Assembly (NCBI GenBank): GCA_964391675.1
Contig: CAYMMX010000003.1
Location: 1-64,000 of the forward strand
Direction: 5' to 3'
DNA length: 64,000 bases
From: CAYMMX01 sp964391675
Lineage (GTDB): Bacteria; Cyanobacteriota; Vampirovibrionia; Gastranaerophilales; Gastranaerophilaceae
Shown: in pieces, positions 17,986-27,151 of the stretch
Numbering within the stretch: the stretch's first letter is position 1
How the letters are laid out: each line of letters starts with the position of its first letter
Position numbers and translations under genes: made by a program
Notes under the pieces: model-generated
The model's input: the letters and a program-made list of their open reading frames with translations, nothing else
What the model was told of the DNA's origin: nothing
Databases searched by the model: none

Positions 17986-18507
17986 ATAACCTTTCTTTTA
18001 TATATGTTACATTAATAATTAAATGAAATGAAAAAAATAATTGCCTTATATTTGCGGAGAAATTGGCAAAAACTCGAGAAATTGAATAATAGCTTGAATA
18101 AAGTCATATTTACATTTCTTCATACGCTTTTTGAAAATTGCAATTATTAGTCCGTAGGGTGCAATTTTTGCCTTCTTTTTCTAAAATCTTTGATTTTATG
18201 AAAAATGGACTCACGAAAATACAATAATATTTAAGAGAAAACTTAAATTTATAAATAGTGAGTTGCAACAAATTTATAAAATTCACTCACCCTTATCAGG
18301 GTCTCTCGAAAAACCTGACATTTACCTTTTGTCATCCTGGACTGTCTTGGTCGCTCGCGTTAAACGGCTCTGTTCGCCATTAAATCGAAAAGCGTCGTTT
18401 CCGCTTTAATGGCTCAACTCCACAAAATGCTTCGCATTTTGCTTGCCTTCGCTCGCTCCCGCTCGAACCAAACAAAGCTCCGCTTTGTGGTTCTCGTCTA
18501 AAATAAA
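17986..18507. other. Gene-poor stretch with tRNA-Ile-like debris and palindromes
   Basis: I see no convincing gene here. Positions 18284-18342 carry, in reverse, pieces resembling the tRNA-Ile at 30161: CTCACCCTTATCAGG (anticodon arm) and CATCCTGGAC (3' arm). Positions 18344-18357 (GTCTTGGTCGCTCG) recur at 26503-26516. Positions 18376-18486 hold short perfect palindromes, including AAAATGC-TTC-GCATTTT, CAAAGC-TCC-GCTTTG and GCCATTAAA...TTTAATGGC, and are visibly richer in GC than the surroundings. Confidence 0.55.
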
Positions 18508-18508
18508 A

Positions 18509-18550
18509 CCAAATAAAAGACTCCAACACATGTTGGAGTCTTTTATTTGG
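18509..18550 (-). terminator. Long hairpin downstream of the GNAT gene
   Basis: CAAATAAAAGACTCCAACA and TGTTGGAGTCTTTTATTTG form a perfect 19-bp stem with a 2-nt loop. On the minus strand it follows repeat copy C directly. Confidence 0.8.
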
Positions 18551-18578
18551 CGGCTGTAGTTTGCTCAGCAAAAGTCTC
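18548..18578 (-). repeat. Copy C of the dispersed 31-nt element
   Basis: On the minus strand it reads from GAGACTTTTGCTGAGC to ACTACAGCCGCCA. Its first bases overlap the TGA stop of the GNAT gene. The centre TTTGCT-G-AGCAAA is a small perfect palindrome. Confidence 0.75.
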
Positions 18579-19083
18579 ATAATTTTTTACTAAAGATAAA
18601 AAGCAATCTATTTTTTATTTTTAGGGTATCTATAAACTTAAACCCATTTTTATTATAGAATTTATGTGCTTGGAACAAATCTTCAGGCGTCTTAAGATTA
18701 ATGCTTAAGCAATCTTTTTTTCTTACTATCTGTTCTGCCTCTAACAAAAGCTCCGTTCCAACGCCTTTTCCTTTAAACTCATCTTCTATTGCAATTTCAT
18801 GTAACGTTGCCGTTTTATCTTTTCTGCAATATAATCTTATAAATCCAATAACTTGGTTTACTTTATCTTTTGCAACTAATAAAATATTATTTTTAGGCTT
18901 TTCTATAGCTTCATTTAAAACAACTTTCATTACCCAAGGCAGTGCTTTTCGATTCTCTTTTGAACGAGTTATTCTTACTATAGAATCTATATCACTTACT
19001 GTGGCATTTGATATATGATATTTTGAATTTTTTTGTATTTGATGAGATTTAAAATTTATACCCGAAATTATTTTATTAATCAT
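18577..19083 (-). CDS. GNAT-family N-acetyltransferase
   Basis: The GNAT fold is visible in order: YHISNATVSDIDSIVRITRS (strand 1/helix 1), NILLVAKDKVNQVIGFIRLY (strands 2-4), the acetyl-CoA loop EDEFKGKGVGTELLLEAEQI near residues 100-120, and KFYNKNGFKFID at the end. The substrate cannot be told from sequence. The product begins with a short extra leader (INKIISGINFKSHQIQKNS) ahead of the domain. The stop codon overlaps repeat copy C, and a strong hairpin follows. Confidence 0.85.
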   Translation of the reverse strand: MINKIISGINFKSHQIQKNSKYHISNATVSDIDSIVRITRSKENRKALPWVMKVVLNEAIEKPKNNILLVAKDKVNQVIGFIRLYCRKDKTATLHEIAIEDEFKGKGVGTELLLEAEQIVRKKDCLSINLKTPEDLFQAHKFYNKNGFKFIDTLKIKNRLLFIFSKKL

Positions 19084-19303
19084 TTTTTCTTCCAGATTGT
19101 AAGTTTAATATTATAAAAAACAAACAAAAAAAATTTTGCCAAGTCTTATAAATTATTTACATATCTTAAAAAAGCGGGCAGGTAAATCTCAAACAGAGAA
19201 TTTTTGGGATAAATGCAATAAAATTTTCTTAAAATTCTTGCAAAATAATTCTCTATTTAATATCAAGCCTGAAAGACCCGCACAGTGTGGGATTTTTTGC
19301 ATA

Positions 19304-19338
19304 AAAAAAAGAGGGTTCTCTCTGAACTCTCTTTTTTA
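19304..19338 (-). terminator. Terminator of tRNA-Ala
   Basis: Read on the minus strand, a GAGAGTTC/GAACCCTC-type stem extended by A/T runs begins right after the tRNA CCA and ends in a T run. A second hairpin, CCCGCAC/GTGTGGG followed by ATTTTTT, lies at about 19278-19300 on the plus strand. Confidence 0.7.
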
Positions 19339-19414
19339 TGGTGGAGCGTAGGGGATTCGAACCCCTGACCTTAACACTGCCAGTGTTACGCGCTACCAAC
19401 TGCGCCAACGCCCC
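19339..19414 (-). tRNA. tRNA-Ala(GGC)
   Basis: The cloverleaf is complete: acceptor GGGGCGT with ACGCTCC including the G3-U70 alanine identity pair, anticodon loop CTGGCAG giving GGC, T loop TTCGAAT, and an encoded CCA. Confidence 0.96.
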
Positions 19415-19446
19415 AAAACATTATTATAATAACATAAAATTTTATG

Positions 19447-22065
19447 TTATGCCGTTTTTTTAAACGTTTTATTTTTAATTTTTGTTATAGTTCCTTCTTT
19501 GTATTCCAAGTAACCGGCAATGCCCGCTAAAACTGAAAACAAACCTATTGATAAAGCTATAATTCTATTATTTCCAATTATTTTTTTACGCATATTTTTA
19601 CCGATAGAATTCACTACATTAAAATCACCCTTTAAATTTTTAAGCGGTAGCTCATTTCTTTCACTTATTATTCTATAATTATCACTTATGTTAAAGACTT
19701 CGTTAAAATATCTTTGATTAGCAGATTTACCACCATTATATCTACTATTATTGTGCCAATCAGTTTCTTCAAGAAGCGTATTTTTCATCATTTGCTTAAA
19801 TTGAGCTTCATCTTTTAAAACTTCAGCAAAGTCTTTCATACAATCAGAAACTTCTACAGAAATTGCTTTTCTTCTGGCAGTATTTAGCTCGGTTCCAGTT
19901 AATTTAGAATCTAAATCGAAAACTTCCGGCTTAACAAGAAAAGCATGAGTCGTTAGAAAACCAGTCTCATTTGTAATATTTTTTCCTTTAATATAAGGTT
20001 TTATGAAATCAGGTGAACCTCCAGTTCTATTTGAAATAACAGGATTTCCTGCAGCAAATGACTCTAGAGGTGTTATACCACAAGGTTCATATACACTTGT
20101 AAAATCTGAGCTTAAACAAGCATTAGCCAATCTATTTGGGAAAAAGCCATTTATATAACAAATATTATTTTTGTAAAGTCCGTCAGAGATTTCTGATATT
20201 TCTTTCATTAATGCTTGTATATCTTTCCAGTCAGCAGCTTCAGGATCCCAAGGATTAGGACCTCCCGCACCTACTAATAATTTCGTTTTTAATTTTTCTT
20301 CTATAGAGATGTCTTCTCTTTTAATAAAATGCAAAAACGATTCTATTAATGTTGGCAACCCTTTTTGGGGATCAGGTCTTCCCCAGCTGATATGAAGAAT
20401 ATCGCCCTCTTTGTATTCTGATAAACCTCCTAAGACTTTTGCCGGAGTAATTTTATTACTTTTAGGATTAAGTTGTTCGTCATTAAAAAATAGTTTATTT
20501 AATGCCTCAGTTCCTTCTTTAGTAGCCTTGGCAATTGTATCAGTAAGCCACTTAGTATTCTTTTTCTTTATTTCAAAAATTTCATCAATATTTAAAACAT
20601 CGGTATGAGTTGAATTAAATTTTACTTCAAAGGGCGTATAACCATTTTTTATATTATCTAAATTTAGTCCGTTACCAGGTCTTCCAAAAGTACCTATCTC
20701 ATTAGTCTTCATATTAGCAGGCGTCGAACCATTTACAATGTCAATAGTAGCACTGGAAGCCAAATCTTCTGTAAGTCCTAAAGCAATTTCAGGCATATGA
20801 GGGTTTTTCATTTCTTTACCGTAATTAACAGACACAGTTCCCAGTGAATAATTAAAAGGATTTTTTCTAACAGATTGAATTGGAATTTCGCATATGTTAT
20901 AAGTACCCAAACTGTCTTTAAATGTACCTATAACAGGATCAAATATCATTTTTAACTTGGTCTTATCTGCATTTGATAATTCGCTAAAGTTTTTTTTCAT
21001 CATTTTTTTAATAAATTTATATTCAGGCTGCTGCTTAAGTATTTCTAAGTCTTTTTCACTTCCGACAAGTCTAAAAAAGTCTATTGGATTTTCAAAAAAC
21101 CCTTGATAATTTCGTCCGGGATTATGAAAGGTAGAATGTGTTCTTAAACCATTAAAATATTTATTTCCTTTTGATGATTCTTCACTCATATTAACTATAG
21201 CAGGAAATGCTTGACGATCATGAAGCCAAATGTTTGCAGGATTATAATTCCCATGTTCATTGTCATCAAGTTTTTGTATTGCATCTGTAAAGGCTCTTGA
21301 TAATTGTGCATATTTTAAATCTGAAGAATTACTAAATCCACCATACGCCCCACCATATGCGCTACCCGTAGTTGAACCTACATCATATGCCGCTTGAAAT
21401 TTAGCTAAATCAGGAAGATGAACAAAATAGACTATTGGTTTTCCACTTTCACCTGTACCTGCTTGTTTAAATATTTTATAAGGAATCTCTTCAATTTCTA
21501 ATTTATCATTTATTTGTTTAATCTTTCCTTCAACATGGACGTCTTCTATAATTTTATAATCTGATTTACCTCCATTTGGAGCCTGAAGTACAACGAAATT
21601 TTCACCTTCTTTAAGCTTATAGTCAGTTTCTACACTTTTAAATGAAGTATTACCTGAACTATCTTTTGTTAATACTATAATTTTACCTTCTTTATTATTA
21701 TATGAATGATAAGGTATAAATTTTCTAACATCTGCACCTATTTTGGACCAACTATCTCCTGCTTCTTGTACAACAACACCAAGACCACCAAGCGCATAAG
21801 TGCTGTTTAATCCAACAGCCTTATCTTCAGGAGCTAAAAAAGCAAATTGATTCAGTTTTTTTGAAATATCTCCCTTAAAAGATATATGAGTAAAATCTTT
21901 AAACTTTATTAAAGAATGTTGATCAACTTTATTTATATCAGATAATTTTTCAATATTTTCTATATTAATGTTTCGGGTATTAATTTTGTTTTCAAAACTA
22001 CTATCATAAACCCGACTTTTACTAAAAGTATTAACATTTGAGTTAATCCAAGAAATGCAAATCAT
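19447..22065 (-). CDS. GT5 glycogen/starch synthase-like protein with C-terminal membrane anchor
   Basis: The GT5 N-terminal half has YALGGLGVVVQEAGDSW near residue 92, standing in for the usual KxGGLxDV loop. The GT1-like half carries WGRPDPQKGLPTLIESF and the E-x7-E motif EPCGITPLESFAAGNPV near 660, then RTGGSPDFI. At 872 aa it is far longer than a normal GlgA (about 480). It has a hydrophilic leader of about 60 residues before HISFKGDISKK, large insertions in the middle (residues 140-480), and one C-terminal membrane helix (IALSIGLFSVLAGIAGYLEY). Polyglucan synthesis is the best guess. The Lys of the KxGG loop is missing, so donor use is uncertain. No good ribosome site is visible; GAAGG lies 13 nt or more upstream of the ATG. 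Confidence 0.82.
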   Translation of the reverse strand: MICISWINSNVNTFSKSRVYDSSFENKINTRNINIENIEKLSDINKVDQHSLIKFKDFTHISFKGDISKKLNQFAFLAPEDKAVGLNSTYALGGLGVVVQEAGDSWSKIGADVRKFIPYHSYNNKEGKIIVLTKDSSGNTSFKSVETDYKLKEGENFVVLQAPNGGKSDYKIIEDVHVEGKIKQINDKLEIEEIPYKIFKQAGTGESGKPIVYFVHLPDLAKFQAAYDVGSTTGSAYGGAYGGFSNSSDLKYAQLSRAFTDAIQKLDDNEHGNYNPANIWLHDRQAFPAIVNMSEESSKGNKYFNGLRTHSTFHNPGRNYQGFFENPIDFFRLVGSEKDLEILKQQPEYKFIKKMMKKNFSELSNADKTKLKMIFDPVIGTFKDSLGTYNICEIPIQSVRKNPFNYSLGTVSVNYGKEMKNPHMPEIALGLTEDLASSATIDIVNGSTPANMKTNEIGTFGRPGNGLNLDNIKNGYTPFEVKFNSTHTDVLNIDEIFEIKKKNTKWLTDTIAKATKEGTEALNKLFFNDEQLNPKSNKITPAKVLGGLSEYKEGDILHISWGRPDPQKGLPTLIESFLHFIKREDISIEEKLKTKLLVGAGGPNPWDPEAADWKDIQALMKEISEISDGLYKNNICYINGFFPNRLANACLSSDFTSVYEPCGITPLESFAAGNPVISNRTGGSPDFIKPYIKGKNITNETGFLTTHAFLVKPEVFDLDSKLTGTELNTARRKAISVEVSDCMKDFAEVLKDEAQFKQMMKNTLLEETDWHNNSRYNGGKSANQRYFNEVFNISDNYRIISERNELPLKNLKGDFNVVNSIGKNMRKKIIGNNRIIALSIGLFSVLAGIAGYLEYKEGTITKIKNKTFKKTA

Positions 22066-22421
22066 ATTTTTTTGGCTAAACCTTCATAAAAAATATTATA
22101 CAGAAAACGATTTTTACTAAATTATATAATACAGCTAAAAAGAAAATTTGCTATTTCAATAGTATAAATACACAAAAATATTACAAAACTAAATATTGTA
22201 AAATTGACACCTTAAAAGCATTTCGGGCATTTTTTCAGTAAAATTTAGAGACAAAATTCTTTGCTTAAATATTGTTTAACATTAAACGTAAATTGAAAAG
22301 ATATTAAATTGTATTTTACATTCTTAAAATTTATTTAGTATTAATTATTTTTTTGTTATTATTTTTAATAATACTTCAGGTACCATATTAGTGTTACTAC
22401 AATAAAATTAATAAAAAAACT
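22066..22421. promoter_or_regulatory. Divergent intergenic region
   Basis: This is AT-rich DNA between two divergent genes. A -10-like TACAAT at 22398-22403 lies 18 nt before the acyl-CoA synthetase ATG, which lacks a Shine-Dalgarno sequence. I see no RNA gene or repeat. Confidence 0.4.
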
Positions 22422-24377
22422 ATGAAAATTAAAATTATTAATAAAGCTGTAAATACAGAATTAAGAAAAGAGTTAGCTGAAATTGAGGAATTTCTTAACA
22501 AAGAAAAGAATCTTTCTGAGTACATTGAAAGTTCCTTAACAAAATATCAAGGGTTGCCTGCGCTAAAAGATGAACATAATAATTTAGGTATGACATACGA
22601 TGAAGTCCTTGACAATATAAATTATTTTGCTGTAGCACTTCAAAACAATGGTGTAAATTATCAAGATTTTGTATCGTTAATCTCTGAAAATAACGGTCTG
22701 CATTTTATTTGCAATCAGGCTATCTTAAAAACAGGTGCTTGCTCTGTATTGAGAGGCACTACGGCTCCTATTGACGAACTGGAGTATATTTTAAACCATA
22801 GTGACAGTAATGCCGTTATTCTAACTAATTATAAAATTTTAAATAAACTTACAAATATTATAAACAAAAATAAAAAAATAAACTTTATAGTTATAATGTT
22901 TCCGAAGGGAGAAAAACCTTTAGATATAAACATTCCTGTTTATACTTTTCATGAATTTATTGAAATAGGCAAAAAAAATAAATTCATAAAACCTGAAATT
23001 AATTTAGATGATAATGCTTTTATGCTCTATACTTCAGGGACAACCGGAGGACCAAAAGGAGTTTTGTTATCTCATAAAAATATATTATCACAAATGCTTC
23101 CGGTTAAAGATGGTTTAGCAATAAAAGTAGGAGAAAAATCATTACAGATTCTCCCTGTTTGGCACGCTTATGAAATGATGACTCAAATCTTATTTTTTGC
23201 AACAGGATTTTATCTTCATTTTACAACAATTCCACATTTAAAAGACGATTTATTAAAATATAATATTAATATTTTTATGTCGGTTCCTCGGATTTGGGAG
23301 GCCTTAAGACTTGGTCTTTATCAAAAACTAAAGCAGAAATCAAAATTAGGATATTATATTTTTGATTTTGCGGTTAAAAATAGTATCAGGTATAAAATTC
23401 ATAAAATGTACAGTGAAGAACGTACCCCTAATAAACAAACCCCTTATTGCCGTATTTTAAGATTTTATCACTGGTTAGTCCGTTCATTTAGAAAACCTTT
23501 GCATATTTTATGCACTAATACACTTTATAAAAAAATTAAAAATTCAACAGGATTAAACTTTAGGGCTTCTTTTTCAGGCGGCGGAGCTTTGTCCCTTCAA
23601 GACGAACTATTTTATGATGCAATCGGTGTAAATATCAGAATAGGGTATGGGCTTACTGAAACTTCTCCTGATTTAACTTTACGTCATGCCCACGATAAAA
23701 ACTATTTATGTTCTGCAGGGAAACCTATAAAAGGTACAGAAATTAAAATAGTGGATCCTGAAAGTTTTGTTGAGTTAGGAATTTTTCAAAAAGGGTTAGT
23801 TTTGGTAAGAGGTCCCCAAGTAATGAAAGGTTACCACAAAGATGATGAAGCAACCAAAAAAGTTATTGATAAAGAAGGATGGTTAAATACAGGTGATTTG
23901 GGATGGTTAACAATGGATAATCATCTTGTTTTGCTTGGAAGAATCAAGGAAACAATAGTTCTTTCAAACGGTGAAAATGTTGAACCTGTACCTATTGAGG
24001 AAGCATGTTTGCAAAGCGGTTATATTGAGCAAATTATTTTAGTCGGCCAAGATGAAAGATCCGTTGGTGCTTTGATTGTTCCGACAAAAGAAGCTTTGGA
24101 AAAATGCGGTATAGCTATTAATGAACTTAATAAAGGTGGTAATTTGACTATTAAAAATCCTAATTTAAAAGAACTTATAAAAAAAGAAATTAGTAATTAT
24201 ATAAAATTAAAACCGAATTTAACAAATTTTGAAAAAATTAAAACTTTTGAAATTTTAAAAGATACATTTAATCAGGAAAATGGTCTTTTAAGTCAAACCG
24301 GCAAGACAAAAAGGAATAAAATTTTTGATAAATATAAAGATATAATTTCAAAAATGTTTTCTGAAAAAAATGTTTAA
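22422..24377 (+). CDS. Long-chain acyl-CoA synthetase / AMP-binding enzyme
   Basis: This is an adenylate-forming enzyme of the FadD/long-chain type. The phosphate-binding loop YTSGTTGGPKGVLLSHKN is near residue 202. GYGLTETSP near 405 and GWLNTGDLG with GRIKETIVLSNGENVEP are the adenylation core and hinge. At 651 aa it matches eukaryote-like or Bacteroides-type FACS with a long C-terminal part. It would activate fatty acids with ATP and CoA. It stands alone, with no ribosome site visible. Confidence 0.9.
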   Translation: MKIKIINKAVNTELRKELAEIEEFLNKEKNLSEYIESSLTKYQGLPALKDEHNNLGMTYDEVLDNINYFAVALQNNGVNYQDFVSLISENNGLHFICNQAILKTGACSVLRGTTAPIDELEYILNHSDSNAVILTNYKILNKLTNIINKNKKINFIVIMFPKGEKPLDINIPVYTFHEFIEIGKKNKFIKPEINLDDNAFMLYTSGTTGGPKGVLLSHKNILSQMLPVKDGLAIKVGEKSLQILPVWHAYEMMTQILFFATGFYLHFTTIPHLKDDLLKYNINIFMSVPRIWEALRLGLYQKLKQKSKLGYYIFDFAVKNSIRYKIHKMYSEERTPNKQTPYCRILRFYHWLVRSFRKPLHILCTNTLYKKIKNSTGLNFRASFSGGGALSLQDELFYDAIGVNIRIGYGLTETSPDLTLRHAHDKNYLCSAGKPIKGTEIKIVDPESFVELGIFQKGLVLVRGPQVMKGYHKDDEATKKVIDKEGWLNTGDLGWLTMDNHLVLLGRIKETIVLSNGENVEPVPIEEACLQSGYIEQIILVGQDERSVGALIVPTKEALEKCGIAINELNKGGNLTIKNPNLKELIKKEISNYIKLKPNLTNFEKIKTFEILKDTFNQENGLLSQTGKTKRNKIFDKYKDIISKMFSEKNV

Positions 24378-24462
24378 ATTTAAATTAAAAAACCAGAGAA
24401 GATAACTCTGCCAAGCAAAACTATTAAGAGAAAACGGACTAGCCTCTGTTTTCAAAACTAAA

Positions 24463-24495
24463 TGGTGCAGATGTATTTCAGGCAGCAAAAGTCTC
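24463..24495 (-). repeat. Copy D of the dispersed element (33 nt)
   Basis: On the minus strand it begins GAGACTTTTGCTG and ends ATACATCTGCACCA. It lies 18 nt after the stop codon of the ABC-F gene. A CAGAG/CTCTG hairpin followed by GTTTTTT lies at about 24388-24410. Confidence 0.65.
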
Positions 24496-24513
24496 TAAAG
24501 AAATTATTAGATT

Positions 24514-26148
24514 TTATTTTTTCACTTTAACTGTTTCACCATACAATTTTTCTTTGCGTTTTTTTATGTCGACACTTTCAATATAATCTTCATATTTTTC
24601 GTGAGAATTAATGAACCCATTTGGTGAAATTTCAATAATCCTATCTGCAACCGTTTGAATAAACTTGTGGTCTTGAGATGTAAATAAAACTGTTCCACTG
24701 AATTCAATTAAAGAATTATTCAGTGCTGTTATAGATTCCAAGTCAAGATGGTTTGTCGGTTCATCCAATATCAAAACATTAGCTTCAGCGACCATCATTT
24801 TTGCCAACATACATCTAACTTTTTCCCCACCCGAAAGAACTTTTGCACTTTTTTCTGCATCATCGCCGGTAAATAGCATTCGGCCTAAATATCCTCTTAA
24901 AAAATTCACATGCTGGTCGGGTGAATACTGTGCCAACCATTGAATAAGGTTGATATCCTCTTCAAAAAATTTATTATTGTCTTTAGGAAAATACGAATTT
25001 GTTGCAGTAACACCCCATCTAATATCACCGCTATCAGGCTCTAATTCCCCTGCCAAAATTTGAAATAAAGTTGTAAGGATAAGTGGGTCTTTTGCTAAAA
25101 ATGCAATTTTTTGCCCTTGATAAACTTCCATTGAAAAATTCTTAAATAATAGGTTTCCGTCAATTGATTTAGTTAAATCCTTTACTGTTAAAACATCTTT
25201 CCCGGGAATTTTAATGTAATTAAATCTGATTCTCGGATATTGCCTTGAAGATGGTTTAATGTCCTCAAGCGAAAGCTTATCCAAAATATTTTTTCTTGAA
25301 GTTGCTTGTTTTGCTTTAGAAGCGTTTGCGCTAAATCGAGCAATAAATGATTTTAGCTCTTCCATTTTTTCTTCAACTTGTTTGTTTTTTTCTTCTCTTT
25401 GCTTCAATATCAATTGGCTTGCCTGTGACCAGAACGAATAATTTCCAGGATATAATTGAATTTTGCCAAAATCAATATCTGCAATGTGCGTACAAACATT
25501 ATCCAAAAAATTTCTATCGTGCGAAACCACAATGACAGTGTTTGAAAACTCAATTAAAAATTCTTCCAACCATTTTATTGTACGAATATCCAAATGGTTT
25601 GTCGGCTCATCCAAAAACAAAATGTCAGGGTTTCCAAATAATGCTTGAGCTAGCAAAACTCTAACTTTTTCGCTTCCGGCTAAATCACTCATAAGGGAAT
25701 AATGCAAATCATTATTTATTCCCAAATCATTTAATAAAGAAGCCGCCGTAGATTCAGCCTGCCAACCATCAAGTTCAGCAAATTCTGATTCTAAATGCGA
25801 AACTTTAATTCCATCTTCATCGTTAAAATCAGGTTTTGCATAAAGCGCATCTTTTTCTTTCATAATTGAATAAAGCTTTTTATGCCCCATAATTACCGTA
25901 TCAATGACTGTAAATTCGTCGAATTCAAAATGGTTTTGCTTTAACACAGCCAATCGCTGTTCTTTTTGAATATGCACCTCGCCTGAAGTTTGTTCAATCT
26001 CTCCGGATAAAACTTTTAAGAATGTACTTTTCCCAGATCCGTTAGCGCCTATAAGTCCATAACAATTTCCAGAGGTAAACTTTACATTAACATCCTCAAA
26101 TAGAGGCTTTTCACCGAATTTTACAGTTAATTTACTGGTTGATATCAT
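24514..26148 (-). CDS. ABC-F protein of the YbiT type with one degenerate ATP site
   Basis: ABC-F proteins act on ribosomes and lack membrane parts. NBD1 has Walker A GLIGANGSGKST (31-42), DEPTNHLD and SHDRNF, and its coverage and order match E. coli YbiT. The linker carries the family sequence SFIARFSANASKAKQATSR. NBD2 keeps the signature LSGGEKVRC and DEPTNHLD, but its Walker A is gone (IAFLAKDPLILTTLF near 345-360) and its switch is SQDHKF instead of SHDREF. NBD1's signature is LAGSEK. Thus the composite site made of NBD1 Walker A plus NBD2 signature is intact, while the other is degenerate in every motif. There is no operon partner. Confidence 0.92.
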   Translation of the reverse strand: MISTSKLTVKFGEKPLFEDVNVKFTSGNCYGLIGANGSGKSTFLKVLSGEIEQTSGEVHIQKEQRLAVLKQNHFEFDEFTVIDTVIMGHKKLYSIMKEKDALYAKPDFNDEDGIKVSHLESEFAELDGWQAESTAASLLNDLGINNDLHYSLMSDLAGSEKVRVLLAQALFGNPDILFLDEPTNHLDIRTIKWLEEFLIEFSNTVIVVSHDRNFLDNVCTHIADIDFGKIQLYPGNYSFWSQASQLILKQREEKNKQVEEKMEELKSFIARFSANASKAKQATSRKNILDKLSLEDIKPSSRQYPRIRFNYIKIPGKDVLTVKDLTKSIDGNLLFKNFSMEVYQGQKIAFLAKDPLILTTLFQILAGELEPDSGDIRWGVTATNSYFPKDNNKFFEEDINLIQWLAQYSPDQHVNFLRGYLGRMLFTGDDAEKSAKVLSGGEKVRCMLAKMMVAEANVLILDEPTNHLDLESITALNNSLIEFSGTVLFTSQDHKFIQTVADRIIEISPNGFINSHEKYEDYIESVDIKKRKEKLYGETVKVKK

Positions 26149-26602
26149 AATTTTTCTCTTCCCGCTATTTATATTGTGTATTTATACAATTGTACAACAA
26201 AAACATCAATTTTACCCACAAACAAAGAAAATTATTCCAAATGCGTGTAATGTAGACAAAAATTTCTCTTTTAATTTATATAGCTCAAAAACCCGCATAT
26301 TGGTTCATTTTTTGTGCAAAAAAAAATGATTAAGTATCTTTTCCGTTGAGTCGCATAACAAATAAAAATTCACACCAAAAGGCAATGGAGGGTAGAACCT
26401 GTTGTTTGCAAATACAAACAATCGGTTTGGTGAAACAGTCTCCATTTCAATAAGTGTATAAATATGGAAATAAATGTTGGAAAAAATGGAGACTGTGGGA
26501 GTGTCTTGGTCGCTCGAACCCCTATAAGGTTTCACCTTATGAGGGCTTCTCTGCCTACTCATATTCACAATATTAAATTAGAGCTACAGCTCAATTTAAT
26601 AT
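26149..26602. other. Intergenic region with inverted repeats
   Basis: I see no gene. ACAGTCTCCATTT (26435-26447) and AAATGGAGACTGT (26484-26496) are perfect 13-bp arms. TTGTTTG/CAAACAA sits at 26402-26421 and ATAAGGT/ACCTTAT at 26524-26540. The 14-mer GTCTTGGTCGCTCG at 26503-26516 is shared with 18344-18357. Confidence 0.5.
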
Positions 26603-26604
26603 TG
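26568..26604 (-). terminator. Hairpin at the 3' end of tmRNA
   Basis: CAATATTAAATT and AATTTAATATTG enclose an AGCT-type core. The arm reaches into the CCA end of tmRNA, so it could serve in termination or 3' processing. There is no clear T run. Confidence 0.55.
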
Positions 26605-26996
26605 GTGGAGACGAGGGGAGTTGAACCCCTGTCCAAAATGGATTAAAGCAAACTTCTACGAGTGTAGGTTTTGTTGATCTCGGTAATCCCCAGGAAAAAC
26701 CAATCCTGTTAAAATTACCAAAGCAGTTTTAAGTGATACCCACCTTGGAAGAAGTCTTAATGTGTTTAACTTCCATTAACACACTGCATCTTGCATAATG
26801 GTCCCCATTAACCGGCAAGATGGGTTAATAGAGAGGCTGACTGCTTATTAAGCAGCTAGAGCAGCAGCTCTAGAAAAATCAGCTTTAACTACGTTGTTTG
26901 TAGCATTTAATTTAGTTTGCTCGTTGATAACCGAGAACAGCTCTCGGACTCGCAATTTACTTCCATCGATCATCCTGTCAAATCCAGAACGTCCCC
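26603..26996 (-). ncRNA. ssrA: Transfer-messenger RNA
   Basis: The ends pair as GGGGACG with CGTCTCC, including the conserved G3-U pair, and CCA is encoded. The 5' piece contains GGATTTGACAGG and the 3' T arm GGTTCAACTCC. The tag reading frame gives ATNNVVKADFSRAAALAA followed by two stops. It rescues stalled ribosomes and tags proteins for proteolysis through the ALAA end. Confidence 0.97.
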
Positions 26997-27151
26997 ATAT
27001 ATTCTTTTGTAAATGTTCTAATATAATTATAACTCTTTTTTTTAGCTTTACAAGCAGAATTTATTTACTATATTTTTTCGTTACAAATATGACCTTTCCC
27101 ACTTGTAAAACATATCGTTTTAGTGTATTGTGTTTGTGAAAAAGAGGCTTC

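Noticed and set aside
18380..18580. 66-aa frame on the minus strand
   Set aside because: It runs through the palindrome cluster and repeat C; the composition is that of repeated DNA, with no ribosome site.
19136..19351. 71-aa frame on the plus strand
   Set aside because: It overlaps two terminators and the tRNA-Ala 3' end.
26305..26568. 87-aa frame on the minus strand downstream of tmRNA
   Set aside because: It is built across several inverted repeats, with no ribosome site and no protein-like pattern.
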